NCBI RefSeq assembly: GCF_964204865.1
Contig: NC_135259.1
Coordinates: 6,458,974-6,522,973, forward strand
Length of the DNA: 64,000 nucleotides
Reading direction: 5' to 3'
Source of the DNA: Styela clava
Taxonomy: Eukaryota > Chordata > Ascidiacea > Stolidobranchia > Styelidae
A program made the translations under genes and the position numbers. Numbering within the stretch: position 1 is the first letter of the stretch; every line of letters begins with the position of its first letter. Under the pieces are notes generated by a model. That model did not search any database, was not told the DNA's origin, and was given only the letters and a program-made list of their open reading frames with translations. Shown here in pieces: positions 24,741 through 37,189 of this stretch.

Positions 24741-25044
24741 CACGTCAGCCAATGAAATTTAAAATCGGGGTAACAAATGACGTGGCGATATTTCTGACAT
24801 ACCACGAATATTCAGAAATATAGAAACAAGTTTGTTTAAAATAAACGGAAAAGTTGCATAATCACTTCTTTTTCTAACTCTCGTGTGTGTGATCATTGCC
24901 TGATTCATTATTGAGTAATTACCATAAACACTATTTAAACTTTATTCCAACTTTTAGAATCCATGCTTTAGAATCCGTGTGGTAAATTTATCACACAATT
25001 CACTGTTAGAATTGTCTTTGTCACATGTATTTCCGGGTTATGGA

Positions 25045-26580
25045 TAGGGATGGCGGAATCGACTCCGGATTCGATTCCAGAATCGATTCTCCGTGGAATC
25101 GAGTAGAATCGATTCCGATGCATTGAAATCGATTCTTTGGGTTAAAACTTGGATTGCAAACAAGGTATAAAGTTTTGTGACAAGTTCTTCACATATATGA
25201 ATAAACTGGTATGTGGAATTGCTACAACGCTGAAAACTTAACTATATTTTTCTACAATTTCTTCCTCGTTCGTTTGCGCGGGTAAGGGCACATGCCACAT
25301 TTTGACCATTTCAAGTACATTTTCTCTTACTTATTGCGTTCATTACTCCTATTTACTTGAAGCAAGGGACATCACGAAAAATAAAAAAACTTGTTGCAGT
25401 TTGAAGTGGTAAATTTTACACCTCAGAGATGGAAAAGTCCGCAGTCCAACAGACCAGAATAGCAAAAAACCTCTTTCATAGAAATAAGGAAGTATATATG
25501 TAATGAAAATCTGATCATGGGTATCATGATGGTATGGGTAGCTCTGAAGTGACGAGCGGTGATATTGATGAATTAACCAGGTAGTTGAAGGCTTCTCTGA
25601 GATATCAAAATACTTGAAATCTTGAATGACAGAATCTTGTTAAATCTGCGACCCACGAAGAATGTTGCGATGGTGGTAACAAAACAAAAAAGACGTTTCC
25701 AAACATCGCAGTTGTCGTCCAAATGTACCTCTATGTCCCAGCAGCATCCGCTGCATCAGAAAGATAATTTAGCTCAAAAGAGCTTCCCGTATTCAATTCC
25801 CATCGAGCTTACAGGAAGACATGTGAATGAATTGAACTTTTTTGCCATGATAATAATTTTTTGAACACGAAATGAACATTTAGGTCGTTGTGTTATTATA
25901 TTTTTGTTAGAATTCATTTTATTGTTCTTGTTATGAAAATATATCTTTTATCATTACCTACTGGTGTAACTGCTAGGAAATTTTGTGGTTGAAAATTGTA
26001 ATTTTCCGCTAGAAGGCTATTATGTTTATTTATTTCAAGATTTTTTGTGGGCTCTAAGGCATTCGTTTTTTTTTGTGCGATTTTGTCTACTGTGACAGAT
26101 TGAAAACCCATACCACTTAGTTTAGGCTTTCGTTTCCATATATTTAAACCTTGCTCACTTGTTACTTATCGATTTTAATCGGTAAGTATGTTGATAGGCA
26201 TTTGTCTGTCTGTCTGTTAGATGCACGCGATATCTCATGAAAGCAAGATTGAATCTGCTTCAGATTTTGCATGTGCATTCATCATATGTCGTACCAGGAG
26301 CCTATTAATTTTGGATGAATTATGTCGTATATTTAGCGAGGTATTAATTAATTAGTGATGGGACACAAGGTGTCACTATGGAGTAAGAGTGCTGTTTTGG
26401 GATCCCCTAACTTCCGATCGATAAGTCTTCGGTCTCTGACCGATATTCTTGTTTGATTTGTTAGTATTGTTTAAATGGGTAGATTTTCTAAGCTATGTCG
26501 AGGAATCGAGAATCGGAATCGAAAATTTAGGAATCGGATAAGAATCGAATACTTTTAAGTACTCATACTTGGCATCCTTA
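25045..26580. mobile_element. hAT-like element with 8-bp target duplication GTTATGGA
   Basis: The ends TAGGGATGGC and GGCATCCTTA are inverted repeats, and the subterminal parts on both sides are full of GAATCG/CGATTC motifs. GTTATGGA stands directly before (25037-25044) and after (26581-26588), an exact 8-bp duplication. The element is 1,536 bp. It has no intact transposase and itself contains the DINE-like copy at 26163-26453. Confidence 0.85.
26163..26453 (+). mobile_element. Second copy of the Helentron/DINE-1-like repeat
   Basis: This matches 11023-11331 over its length, including the GTCT microsatellite (shorter here), GATGCACGCGATATCTC, GACACAAGGTGTCACTATGG and the terminal hairpin CGGTCTCTGACCG. 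It is nested in the hAT at 25045-26580. Confidence 0.65.
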
Positions 26581-26593
26581 GTTATGGACATCA

Positions 26594-26740
26594 ACTTGGC
26601 GGCGCGATGGCCAAGCTGTTGAAGCGTCCGACTTAATATATATTATACTAAGCTTGTTCAGGTCTTTCGCTCTGAATAAGGCCCTTCACATGCGTCCACT
26701 CATATTTAAGGATATTTGAGGAATTACAATTATTTGATAA
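26594..26740 (+). repeat. Possible tRNA-derived SINE fragment
   Basis: GGCGCGATGGCCAAGCTG followed by GAAGCGTCCGACTT resembles an A box in a tRNA-like head. TTGTTCAGGTCT about 45 nt later could be a degenerate B box. It does not fold as an intact tRNA. It lies just after the 26581-26588 target duplication. Confidence 0.35.
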
Positions 26741-27495
26741 ATTTTTCCGGTTTATTTTCCGATTTATTACACTTAACATTTATTAAAACTCAATTTGTAA
26801 GATAAACAAATTATAGATGTTGTTGTACATGAGAATAAATTAATTAAAGATCAAGCAAGAGTGAAATATTCGTATTATTATTAATTAGATTAATAAATCA
26901 TCAAACTCAATCATATAACGTGCTGCCCGTGGCGGCCACCCGTCTGGACACGCCCCCAGATGGGTGCATGAAAACTGAACCTGGCAAAGGTAATCTGCAA
27001 TGCCAACACATTTTAGTCTATTCGAAGCTATATGGCGCCTCGTATCAGCGTTTGCCTGTAAATTGCCTTGTTCGGAGTGAAGGGCGTAAATGATCGCCGT
27101 ATGAAAATGGATAATCTGACTGAAAATCATTCGGTTCAATGAATTGATTGAAATATACCGTCAGTTTTCCCGATTCCCACTTGTTACCTTGTAGGATCGT
27201 TTGCTAGTCAAGTCACACGATATTCTGCAAGTTCTTCCTAAAACTTGGCAGTAACGAAACTTGCATTTGTTACGTAATAATATGCTCTATCGGACTTGTC
27301 CATACCCAATTACTACATGTGTATATCGTATTTTTTCAGCTTGAAAAGTGCTATATTCTTCCTGTTTTAAAACGCACAACAGTCGCAATATGAAACCGGT
27401 TCAAGGCTATTTTCTGGGCTATGTTATTAAATTTACTCAACATCAGATGCGATCGACTACTCGAGACGTGGCGATCGACGTGTTGGCCACCCCTG

Positions 27496-28075
27496 AACTA
27501 TAGAATGAACGAATCCTATTTACGACATATTCATGGATTGAAAAACCATAATACTGATGGAATGCGACATCTCTCCACAGAACTCTTCGGGAAAGGACGA
27601 ATCGTTTGCGAGAAATATGAAGGGAAACCAAAGCGATCCGAGGGTCGTTATCAAACTCTACTTGATCAAGTAGATTGTTAAGCTCCCGATCGTGCTTTGC
27701 AAATTTCATATTCCATGAGATGCACTGGATTCAAAGCATTAGGTCCGATTGTAATTTAAATTGTTTCTATTTCAGTTCAATATTCAAACGATTTAATTTT
27801 GTGATAATTTAAACAAAATTTATTGAACATTGTATAACTGTTTAAAAATTCTCAGATTTTTTAAATCTTGATGAATTGTTATCTCCAAAATAGTGATAAT
27901 ATTTTGAACACAATCTCTCTACAGACATTTCAAATTTAGTAAATAATTTTAGCATGATTAAAAAATTCTTAAAAATTTGGAGAAAAAAGAAAGATTTACT
28001 CTAGTAATGAATAGAAGACAGAGCAACTAAAATGCATTGCGTAAAGATAGATTCTATTCACATTCCTTTATTTCA
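27496..28075 (+). repeat. Diverged satellite monomers resuming after the hAT
   Basis: Directly after the hAT right end the satellite order resumes: ACATCTCTCCACAG, GGGAAAGGACGAA, TGCGAGAAATATGAAGGGAA, then CAAGTAGATTGTTAAGCTCC. A further monomer begins near 27908 (TTTTGAACACAATC, CAGACATTTC, GAAAGATTTACTC, AATGAATAGAAGAC, GCGTAAAGATAGAT). It ends about 150 bp short of gene A. Identity is clearly lower than among monomers of the main array. Confidence 0.7.
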
Positions 28076-28224
28076 TTAAAAGTTGTTTAAATTGAGTTTT
28101 TAATTTCAAGTCTTTTCTTGTTGCGAATAATTCTTATAATTTCATAATAAATAGCACATACATATGTAAGTACTATAGTGATCAATCATTATAATTCGAA
28201 AAAAAACACTCTTTACTGGTAAAC

Positions 28225-30079
28225 CTAAAAAATATAATCAAGGTAATTGAGTAAAAGTTGTACTTTCATAATATTTGCTCCTAGACCGTGATGTGCTCCA
28301 TCATAGCTATGAACTCCTGATGTAAGACTGGAGAAATCAAGTACAGGAATATTATGAGCATCGCAATATACCTTCATTTCCCTAGAAAATTGTTTACAAA
28401 CAATATTACCGTTTGCTGCATGATATGCCTTTGGTTTTAGTATCCCATTGGAATCAGGATACATAAAAATGATATGTGGCCATCGCCTCACCATTTTGAA
28501 GTTTTTTCCAAATTGAGTATTATTTTTATGAAAATCTCTGTAGTGATCTTCCAAGTATTTAATTGCTGGACCGAGAAAATTGTTAATCGTCACTTTGGAG
28601 TTACAACCGTCATGCCCACCTTGCCCGACTAGCAAAACTGAACCAATTTTTCCAGCCAAATTTTTCACCAAACTTAAAAGGTCATTTGCAAATTCGTGAT
28701 TGTAATATTCGTTTACACTGATAAATGGTGTATGTATTCCGCAGAAAGATGTTTTGTCAACAAGCATATCCAATATATTTCCGGCACCTGCTTTGCATTC
28801 TGTCCAATAAAATTGATCAACACCTACACATAAGTTTGTGAGTTTTTCATCGTAGCGTTTCAGTAAAAATCCATACGTTGGATCGGACCTTAGAGTCAAA
28901 ACAAAACCTCGTGCCATTTTTCTCACAAATGAATCACCAAGGAAATATATTTGAGAGAATCGATTGACAACTTCACAAGCTTGTGCTGCTGTGTAGTTTC
29001 GTCGCCGACATGAGGAATCAAATGGAAACCAATCACTTATTTCAGCGTGAAATATCTTCCTGGTATCGACGCAACTAAAAATACATTGCATTGGGTAATA
29101 AAAACTAAATGAGAAATATCTGAGAAAAACTATTCATCCCTTACTTAGGGCAGTCACAAATGATACCACATTGGCCATCGTTAATGTCGCTGCAGCATGG
29201 TATCTTACTTTTTGCATCGCACCAACTTCCAGCTGGAGCTGCCCACGCATTTCCTTTTGGTTTTGACTGTACGCTAGTGAATACAATTAATTTTGGTTAA
29301 AAAATTGGTGTTTACTAAATTTTTATTGCACCATTTTCAAAATCAGCCTTAAAATATATTACCTTGATAGACTTCTATTTCATAGTGCATAATACCATAT
29401 ATAATAACATTGAGGATACACGAAGCGCGACCGGCATGAGTAAAATAATTCAAATACAAAACTTCGAAAATGAGAATGTTATATCTACAACCCCTATATA
29501 TCATTGTTTACAAATCTTCTGAATTTTTAATGAGATAAATTTTTTCATGCATTTGCTCCTCTGGTTAGCAAGCAAGAGGCGTTATATATTGTAATATTCT
29601 GACATTTATGTGATATCAAAATTAGCCTGAGTTAGAATATTTTCGACATATAAATTAATTACAGAACACACATGGTAAACACATGATAAAAAATCAACAA
29701 ATTACTTATTGAATCCACATTTGTTATCATCTCTCCAAAGCCGCGTATGAATTCCTCGCTTTATACGAAATTCACTCAAATGTGAATCTAATTTATTTTC
29801 TTGTGTTAGTAATTTCTTGTATTCCTCCTCATTTTCACTGAAACTATAAATCTGTTTTATCCACCGACCATTAGTCAAGTTATACAAGATGTTTCCACAG
29901 AAGGGGTGACGGTAACTCGATTTCATTGTTGGATTTTTTGGATATTCTTGATGCAAAGTTGTGAACGATAAACCAGAACTCCAAGAAGTGTTATACATGA
30001 TGTATATCGCAAAAACAGAAATTACAATCCCAACAAGGGTCCGTTCGCGCGAGAAAAAATGATGTGACATTCTATACAA
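28225..30079 (-). CDS. Gene A: SGNH/PC-esterase-like type II membrane protein
   Basis: Three exons: 30079-29706, 29273-29145 and 29074-28225; 1,353 nt, 450 aa. All junctions are GT..AG and keep the frame (AATAA|GTAATT, CACTAG|C, CCTAA|GTAAGG, TTTTAG|TTGC). A hydrophobic helix at about 16-32 is a signal anchor. Cys-rich motifs follow, including CC and CGIICDCP, in exon 2. The SGNH landmarks are GDSFVR (Ser216 as nucleophile), GQGGHD at 318-323 and DGAH with Asp426 and His429. This arrangement is known from PC-esterase, TBL and NXPE-type proteins, which act on glycans or related substrates in the secretory pathway. A Golgi or extracellular acyl-ester enzyme is inferred; the substrate is unknown. 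An in-frame Met at 30070 is an alternative start. It is the most divergent intact member of the family here. Confidence 0.85.
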
Positions 30080-30347
30080 TATCTCTAAATCGAAAAAATG
30101 GTTCTATTATGTTGATGAAATAGGTAAACATAATATTCTAGTTTACAATTATGCTAATCATTCTATGGAACTCATCTAAGAAGTAATGATTCCGAGGTTC
30201 CGAGATACAATCAACTTCCTCCTAATTAGCAAAAGTACGAGGACCAGTGCTGCCATTCGCGGTATATCTGGGTGTCTGCGGCTATAATGAGAAACGTCAC
30301 AGAGCTGGACTATTTTTCTGTTACTTTTTCGCTTATAAGATTTAGAT

Positions 30348-31902
30348 CAGTGGTCGGCAAACTTTATGTACCTGCGAGCCAATTATACACATGCAGTAGC
30401 ATTTCTCCTGTCCAGGAACAATCACCACATAAACAACAAATTCTATTGCTGTGTTAACCTTCCTAACCCGCACTCCCTAGTCAAATTTTTAAAAATATTT
30501 TTAATTAGCATTTGTCACCTAACCAAGATGGCTTGAAAGGCCATTGAAGGCTTGTTTGAATCGTATTATTGTCTTCTATACACAAGAGGTCGCTAATGGA
30601 CCGCTCCATGTACGAAATTTTGCGTACGTGAGAAAATTCATCGACGATAGTAAATAAACATTCGAACCTCTCTCCTTTATGGCCGTTGAACCTTACTTAT
30701 GATAACGGCACTCTCTCGCAAGCGTTATAGCCGTTTTGGTGTTTGTTTTCCTAACAAAATGATATCACAGGCAACGGTGTAGCGCAAACAGCTGCCGAGT
30801 AACGAAGCGGTATATTTGTGAAATCAACGCAGATCAACGCAGTTCTTGTTTGTTTATTATTGTTCGGGTAATTATTAGTGCGTGTTTACGCGAGGAAAAT
30901 GAGCGCTCGGCCGCGCAAATTACTTTCTTTCAAGTAATAACGTATTCCTTTGTATGTTTCTTAGCTTTCAAATATTTACAGATATAAAACTCGTAAAATT
31001 GGAAATATGCCAAAAAGGAGTGACGCACAACCCGGGAGCAAAAACACTCGGACAAGCCTATATCATGCTTGAAAAAGGCGTTAAAATGTCTTATTGGTTT
31101 TGTTTTGAGTTAAGTCCATAATAAGACGTGTACATAAAGAATGTTAACTCTTACTGACCAATCATATTAGAGCCATATTTATATTTATAATAAGTCTCAT
31201 CCCGGAATAACAAGCCTGCCACCACGAGACGTGTCTGTGGCGTTTTTTAAGATATATATTATCGAACAATATTTTTTTTATTGGCAACTTTGTTGCCAGC
31301 GGTATGTCGTCCAAATGACGGTCTGACAAGCCAGTACGAAATGTATTCTAAGTGTAATGCATTTAAGATAAAACTGCTCAGAGCAATATGCGCTTTCGAA
31401 GGTGTACATTGCACGTTTTGCACTGTCGCGCATATGAGCAGTGGCGCAGCCTCGGGTATCGGGGTCGAATTTACAGTGATGCATTTCATGACGACGTTTA
31501 ATATGAAATCCCCTAATAACAGCGATGCTGATTCACCATATCGAGCAAACTGATTTTGAACTGCGCGAGAAAGAAAAATATTTTTCCGTCCAGGCACGTT
31601 GGAATGTTCGACCCTCGTCGTGACCTTCCCTCTGTTTCTAAGACATTTTTAATTTTAAAAATAAAAATTGACTCAACTTATAAATATAACGAACTATGGG
31701 ATGTCATCAAGTAAAAGACATATCGCTGACGCTATTTACTGCAAACCATACAGCAGATCTTGTTACCTCATTTCCGTGTGCGACAATAATAAATCTAGGA
31801 TTAATATTTGTTTTATGTATCAAAAGTCGGATCGTTTGAGGGCCGTAAAAAATAGTTTGTGGGCCGCATTTGGCCCGCGGGCCGCAATTTGGCGACCCCT
31901 TG
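30348..31902. mobile_element. hAT-like element, CAGTGGTCGGCAAAC ends
   Basis: The left end CAGTGGTCGGCAAAC and right end TTTGGCGACCCCTTG are imperfect inverted repeats. TTTAGAT directly flanks both sides (30341-30347 and 31903-31909). The right subterminal part carries GGCCCGCGGGCCGC, typical of such elements. The element is 1,555 bp. Frames inside it (for example 31259-31597 on the minus strand) show no transposase features. Confidence 0.75.
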
Positions 31903-31909
31903 TTTAGAT

Positions 31910-33335
31910 GCTCGGATACTTGGTATATTATTTGTCTATTTTTGAACTCTGACATGTTCCAAACTCTAGCGTAATACATTTTTCTTACTGCACAACAGGA
32001 TTATTTCAACTAATATAATATATATACGACACAAAAATGGCAACGAATTTGAAGTTCTTAGGTGCCCAAAGCGTCAAGAGCCTTGCTGACACTTACCGTG
32101 CCCAAATATATTTGTGTTAGAGTGCAGCCAGGCTTTCGAATAATTATATGTTGACACTAATTAGTATATATTCATTACATAATCTCATATTGCACCATTA
32201 ATGGTTTCAGTTGATTTTACGGCGTATTTTTGTCGAGATATGCTGCAGAACGCTTTTTATTGTTTTACTAACTTGTTTGCCCTATTATCTCCTAAACTAC
32301 AACAACACATGCTAATCGGTAATTTGTTACAAAACATAAATCGACATACAAAGATAAACCTTGCATAAAAATAATACATCATATGGTAGCTTATAATAGG
32401 AAGCGTATTTTATTTGAACCCACCAACTCCATTTTAAATAACAGGCTGAAGAACTTCCTGTGCGTAAACTTTATGTTTTATTCAAACTATACAATATTTG
32501 TTCACACAGTTACGCCACCATTAGTTTTTATTCAAATCTGAAATTCTATATTAATATAAGTTTATTGTCTAAATATAATCAAATATTTTCTAGGTTTGTC
32601 GCTATAATTAAACTCGCTATACTGTAAAAATCATATTTTTTTGCCAGTATTATGTTTTTTTTGATATATGTATGAGTATTTTAATGTTATTGTATTAATC
32701 AAATGCTGTTTTTAGCATAAGTCAATTATACCATTACACAGGGGTTTCATGAGCCTCTAGAATGTTTCTTTGGGGTTCTGCCCCACCAAAAAGGTTGAAA
32801 ACCACTTCTCTAGGATATCTGTACACCACACTGTAGCGCCCTTCCCAAAATCGAACTTAAATTTGCGCCCCCAAGCTGTCACCTATGGGGATAATTGGTG
32901 AGATTGAGCCAATTGGCCAGGGTGAACTAGAGATGTTGTTTTTAAACCTTCTTTTGAAAGCATCCAATTGGCGAATACACATAAATAGTTTACTACTAAA
33001 ACTAAAACATTGTTAATTTAGCATTTGAAACCAGTATTTGAATCCCGATTTTTGAAGGTTAGATCTCAATTTAAATTTATTCTAGTAAACATTTTTTGCA
33101 CTCCGCAATGGTTCTGTCAATGACTTATGCTGGTTGGTTCAGTGGTATTTAGATACTCTCCAAAAGTCCCTGAGCTTATGCTGGGCATTTATCCTTCAAA
33201 TCTGATGCCTACCTGTGCATTCCAAACTTTCCGTAACGATTACTTCCTCAAAAAAGCTTCAAAAGTATGGAAGTAAATATTCCCGAATCGGTCTATAATT
33301 CCTAACCTTTTCAAACCACCACAAAGCCGAAAATC
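31910..33335. other. Intergenic with one tiny hAT remnant
   Basis: No gene is seen. At 32739-32806 CAGGGGTTTCATGAGCC faces AAAGGTTGAAAACCACTT, so the two ends of a hAT are almost adjacent, an internally deleted copy with no clear target duplication. The rest is unique AT-rich sequence. Confidence 0.5.
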
Positions 33336-33339
33336 GGTA

Positions 33340-34190
33340 AAAATAGATTAAGGAATAAATAAAGTATCTATTGACCTAACCGCCATACAAACGCAATAGA
33401 TTGCATTCTCGTTTTTAATTCCATTTTCTCTAACAGTTTTGCAATAGGCTGAAATGGAATGTAAATTTCATTGCGTTTTATAATGTACCGCCGTTTTTTA
33501 GGATGCCCAACAAATATGAATGACCCAAACTTACAACGAAATAAGATTTCAAATTTGCAGCAATTTAATCAGAAAATGGATTCATAATTTCATGCTGATT
33601 CCAAACTCCGGTCCGAATACAATTCGAAAAGTGAGAAAATGTGATGATACAAATTAAACTAAAAATATAATTGTGATAAAAAAAACTATATTTCGGAACT
33701 CGTTTCAGGGTTGGTGTCCTCAACGTACATACAGTTTGAGATAAAATTAAAAAGGGCAAGCTGAGACAGCCTTCCATTACAACCGTGACGATGCCGCAGC
33801 AAACGAAAAAAAATTGTGAGGCAAATATTCTAGTCAAATCGATTCGTCAAACTAATCCACACATGCTTACGTGTCATATTTATTAGCGGCTTCACATTTT
33901 ATTGCACATCATTAAAAATAAGACGTGTCATTGCTATTTTTCATTTTGATACCATTTTCATTATGGATCAGTTGGTTAACATTACCTATCCGATCATTTA
34001 CATACGCGATAATTAAATTATAAATTTATTGGGGTTTACATCTAAAAATTACATAGTAAATTCACTGGGTGAATTCGTTGAGTTGAGACACCATGAACAG
34101 TCGACTTATCCGAGGAGATACAGTATACGCATTTGAGGATCATCGCCGAACGAAGATCTAAAAAGCCAGTTTCCAAACCCTTTTTAAATT
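33340..34190 (-). repeat. Inverted copy of the spacer block at 41440-42450
   Basis: This stretch is the reverse complement of the block found in direct orientation at 41440-42450, 51650-52640 and 62470 onward. Matched blocks include CGCAATAGATTGCATTCTCG, TGCCCAACAAATATG, CGAAAAGTGAGAAAATGTGA and GAGGATCATCG. The next block, 34480 onward, is in the same orientation as in the other units, so the inversion affects only this 0.85-kb piece. Confidence 0.85.
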
Positions 34191-34479
34191 TCAACAAATT
34201 TGCAGGTTCCAATTATTCGGGGAACTTCATTAGCGTCAAACAATTTTACATTCGTCATTAGTCATTGTTGGAGGATGTAAGCAAGGAAGCAAATGCTTTT
34301 ATCAAGTGTATTGTTCATTTTTTTGCAATCATACTTTGTCTGAATGTTAGATTCAATCAGAGATAGCAAATAGCTTGGTATTTAGAAAAGGTCGAACAAG
34401 TAATTAAAGCTTTGATAAAAACAGCAGTAAAAATAACTTCATTTAAATATATAAGTAAAATTCTACAAGAGCGACCAAA

Positions 34480-35255
34480 TCAGATGTCAATCAGAACGCC
34501 CTGTGAAATTTATAAAAAGTATGATCAACAACGATAAATTCATTCTTGATCTTTTGTGTCACGTTATACTATCTTGAAGTTATAATTCTATCATCACCAT
34601 GTCTTTTAGTTGACCATCTTAAAATTTTAGATGAAGTGATCTTAGTTGACCTTGGGATTCAACAGCCGAGTTTACTTAAGCAGAGGATAAAAAGAAACAT
34701 TTCTGATATTTTTATTAACATAAAGAATTACAGAGGTCAGAAAACATAACCTCTTGTGCAATGCTTTTTACACCGTTTAGATTTTAGATCGTCAAACTTT
34801 TATTTGATCTATGCTCTTTTATCAGAGATTTCGACGTCTTGATTTTTTCAACGTTTTCTAACAATTTTACATATTGATGACTATCATCTATTCTTGCAGC
34901 TCTGGAGATAAGTTTGATACAAAACACTATTTTTATTCAACTCCATAGAAACCTTGATTTCTCAAAAATATCAAAGAGAAAAAAAACATGTTGTTTTACG
35001 ATTCAGTTTTTGGGCAATTCACAATGCCATGCTTTTATTCGGGAATTTTATATATTGCAATAGGTTTCATATATTGTTTTTTTAAGCAATTGTTCTTTTT
35101 ATACAACAAAAATAGTTTGCATTATATTTACAAACGCCCTGCAAAGAAAGTGAGTGTTCTCTGTATCTTTCTCTCGCACTACTTTATAGTTATCTGTGAC
35201 CCAATTCTGGTGACCAAAGCTGTTAAACTAGGCCTACTTCTAAATCAATCGTAAT
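34480..35255 (+). repeat. Spacer block shared with 42480-43140 and 52690-53330
   Basis: Shared direct blocks include ACAAATTCATTCTTGAT variants, ATGTCTTTTA..TG.CCAT, TTTGCATTATATTTACAAA, and GCAAAGAAAGTGAGTGTTCT followed by CTGTATCTTTCTCTC. It contains short frames but nothing conserved as protein between copies. Confidence 0.8.
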
Positions 35256-37189
35256 CTTCAGTCATTTGGTCATTATGGCTGCATGCATTCGATCCCTTTC
35301 TTAGTCTGTTGATGAATGCTAGCAGAATGATCTAATAACAATTCAATGCAGCTTGACTCGTGTTTCAACTATTTTAGCATGAAAATTCAGCTTCCACAGG
35401 ACAAAGTTCAGAAATAATGCAGTAATGTTATCAAACATGAAATATTGGCTTCCGGTTATATGCTAATCAGTAATTACAATGTTGAAACTGCGGTAACTGA
35501 CATTGAATTCGATGCTTCTCTGACAGATTATTATAACAAACTGTGTAAACAAGAACATAACAATTAATTAGCTTTTCGTCAAAACAATATGCAACTGAAC
35601 TCAATACCAGTACCATTACATATCCTAATCTCATATTAATACATACAGATTTGAAACAACAAAATTTGATACTAAAACAATATTAATATAGCCTACTAAG
35701 TCTGAACTATACAGGGACAGCACTAACTCATGTTACAGGCCAGAGACAGAAAGTGACATGTATTTCAGAACATTCTAACCCAGTGGTTCTTAAACTTTTT
35801 GAGCCGCGCCCCCCTTTGAAAAATTTTATGAACTTTGCGCCCCCCCCCCCCTTTTTTTTGCTTTGGAAAAATGTTGTAATGGGCGGGTTTGCTTAATTAT
35901 AAATGGCGCTGTAAAAGTGTAGTTCTCATAGAGTCATTGCTCAGATTGCTTAGGCATAAAACGCATCGGGGTACAATTTTGCTTTTCACTGTCGTATGTA
36001 TAAATCCATATACAAATACTGGTCATCATACATTCACTTTTTTTCGATCAGTTTGCAATACCTGGTGAAGTCACCTTCAGTTTTACGTAAAATTAAACAC
36101 GCAATAAACGTATGCCCTTTGTGCTTTAAAATGTATTTTCAGCAAACGTTTACGACACGTAAAATGTCAATCGTTTACTCCACTATTGAGCAATGCAAAA
36201 ATAATTACTGTGTGTTAAAAATGCACAACAATTACAGACTTCTTGGCTTGCCTAACGTCTCTAAAATTCACTACCAATACCTTTGGACAACCACCAGGTC
36301 AAAAATACAGTTTACAGTTTACACAATGGAGAAGTGCAAATGAATTTATGTAGATTTGTAGCATAAAAGAGCCGTTCAATTGTTAATAGTAATTATGCAT
36401 GTGGACTTTTCCTGGATCTTGAGCGCTGAAAAATAAAGTCCCTAATGACGTTTGCGATTGCATTTTACTAAAACTAAAGCGGAAAACACCAACGGGTTTA
36501 CTTATGGGATGGAACACGGCAGTTTAAAATCACTTTGTTAGACATCACAAATCTCGTATATTCCTTGTTTCTGCGGCACACCTGTAGTGTGGATAAAGCA
36601 ACCATTTCAAATATTTATATCGATCATGGATTGAATGTTTTATTCAACAGAAAAACCAATACATATTCGTTGAAAAAGTCGGCTATTTTAACGAGTGGTG
36701 TAATTTCAACTACTGACCAAGGAGCCGTACCGCGGGTGTTATGGGGCAATGGATATGTTTTTCTGATTTACTAATATACTTTATATGTATTTTCATTGTA
36801 CTAAATTGAATATATATATATACTTTCTGAGATTTTATACCAGATCTTTCTAACGACATAAGCGAATTTGCATGAGCGCAATATATATTTCAAAACTAAA
36901 TATTGTCGGGCAGTTGATCTCACATCTTTATGTCCAGGGATTGACGTGGTATTTAAGATCTGTAATGAGTATATTTTGTCATGAATCATGAGTCGCCGCA
37001 TATCGTGGAAAAACAGGCATTTTTAACGAATTGAGAACCGTTTCAGGAGACGTTGCATGGAAATTTTCGATTCCATCTTGTGAACTCCACGCCCCCCTGA
37101 AAGCATCTCGCGCCCCCAGTTTAAGAACCACTGTTTTAACCAAACAAAACATCCAGCTATGACGTCCTATAATCTCGCCTGTCAATCGT
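35256..37189. other. Insertion relative to the other units
   Basis: The other two units run from the preceding block straight into TAATGAAAACAATTCATAGATTG (43144, 53333). Here the two parts are separated by 1.9 kb, most of it the hAT at 35781-37133 plus about 520 bp of unshared DNA. Confidence 0.6.
35781..37133. mobile_element. hAT element, CAGTGGTTCTTAAAC ends, C-rich subterminus
   Basis: The ends CAGTGGTTCTTAAACTTTTT and CAGTTTAAGAACCACTG are inverted repeats, each followed inward by GCGCCCCCC motifs. There is a run of 12 C near 35841. Flanks TTCTAACC and TTTTAACC match at 7 of 8. The element is 1,353 bp with no intact transposase. Confidence 0.85.

Larger units (their letters stand above)
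22181..27495. mobile_element. Large hAT element (CAGGGGTGGCC family) with nested insertions
   Basis: The left terminus CAGGGGTGGCCAAC near 22181 and right terminus GTTGGCCACCCCTG near 27495 are inverted repeats. The terminal ~220 bp on the left and ~340 bp on the right match the short copy at 59484-60351. Flanks AACCTTAG and AACTATAG agree at 6 of 8 positions, fitting an old target duplication. The flanking satellite monomer continues on both sides, which confirms that this is a single insertion. The interior holds a fold-back pair, at least two other hAT-type elements and a DINE-like copy. No intact transposase was found. Confidence 0.75.

Noticed and set aside
26594-26680. Intact tRNA gene
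   Set aside because: An A-box-like stretch exists, but there is no acceptor stem pairing and the B box is degenerate.
31259-31597. 112-aa minus-strand frame as a gene
   Set aside because: It lies inside the hAT at 30348-31902, overlaps frames on both strands and shows no domain or splice context.
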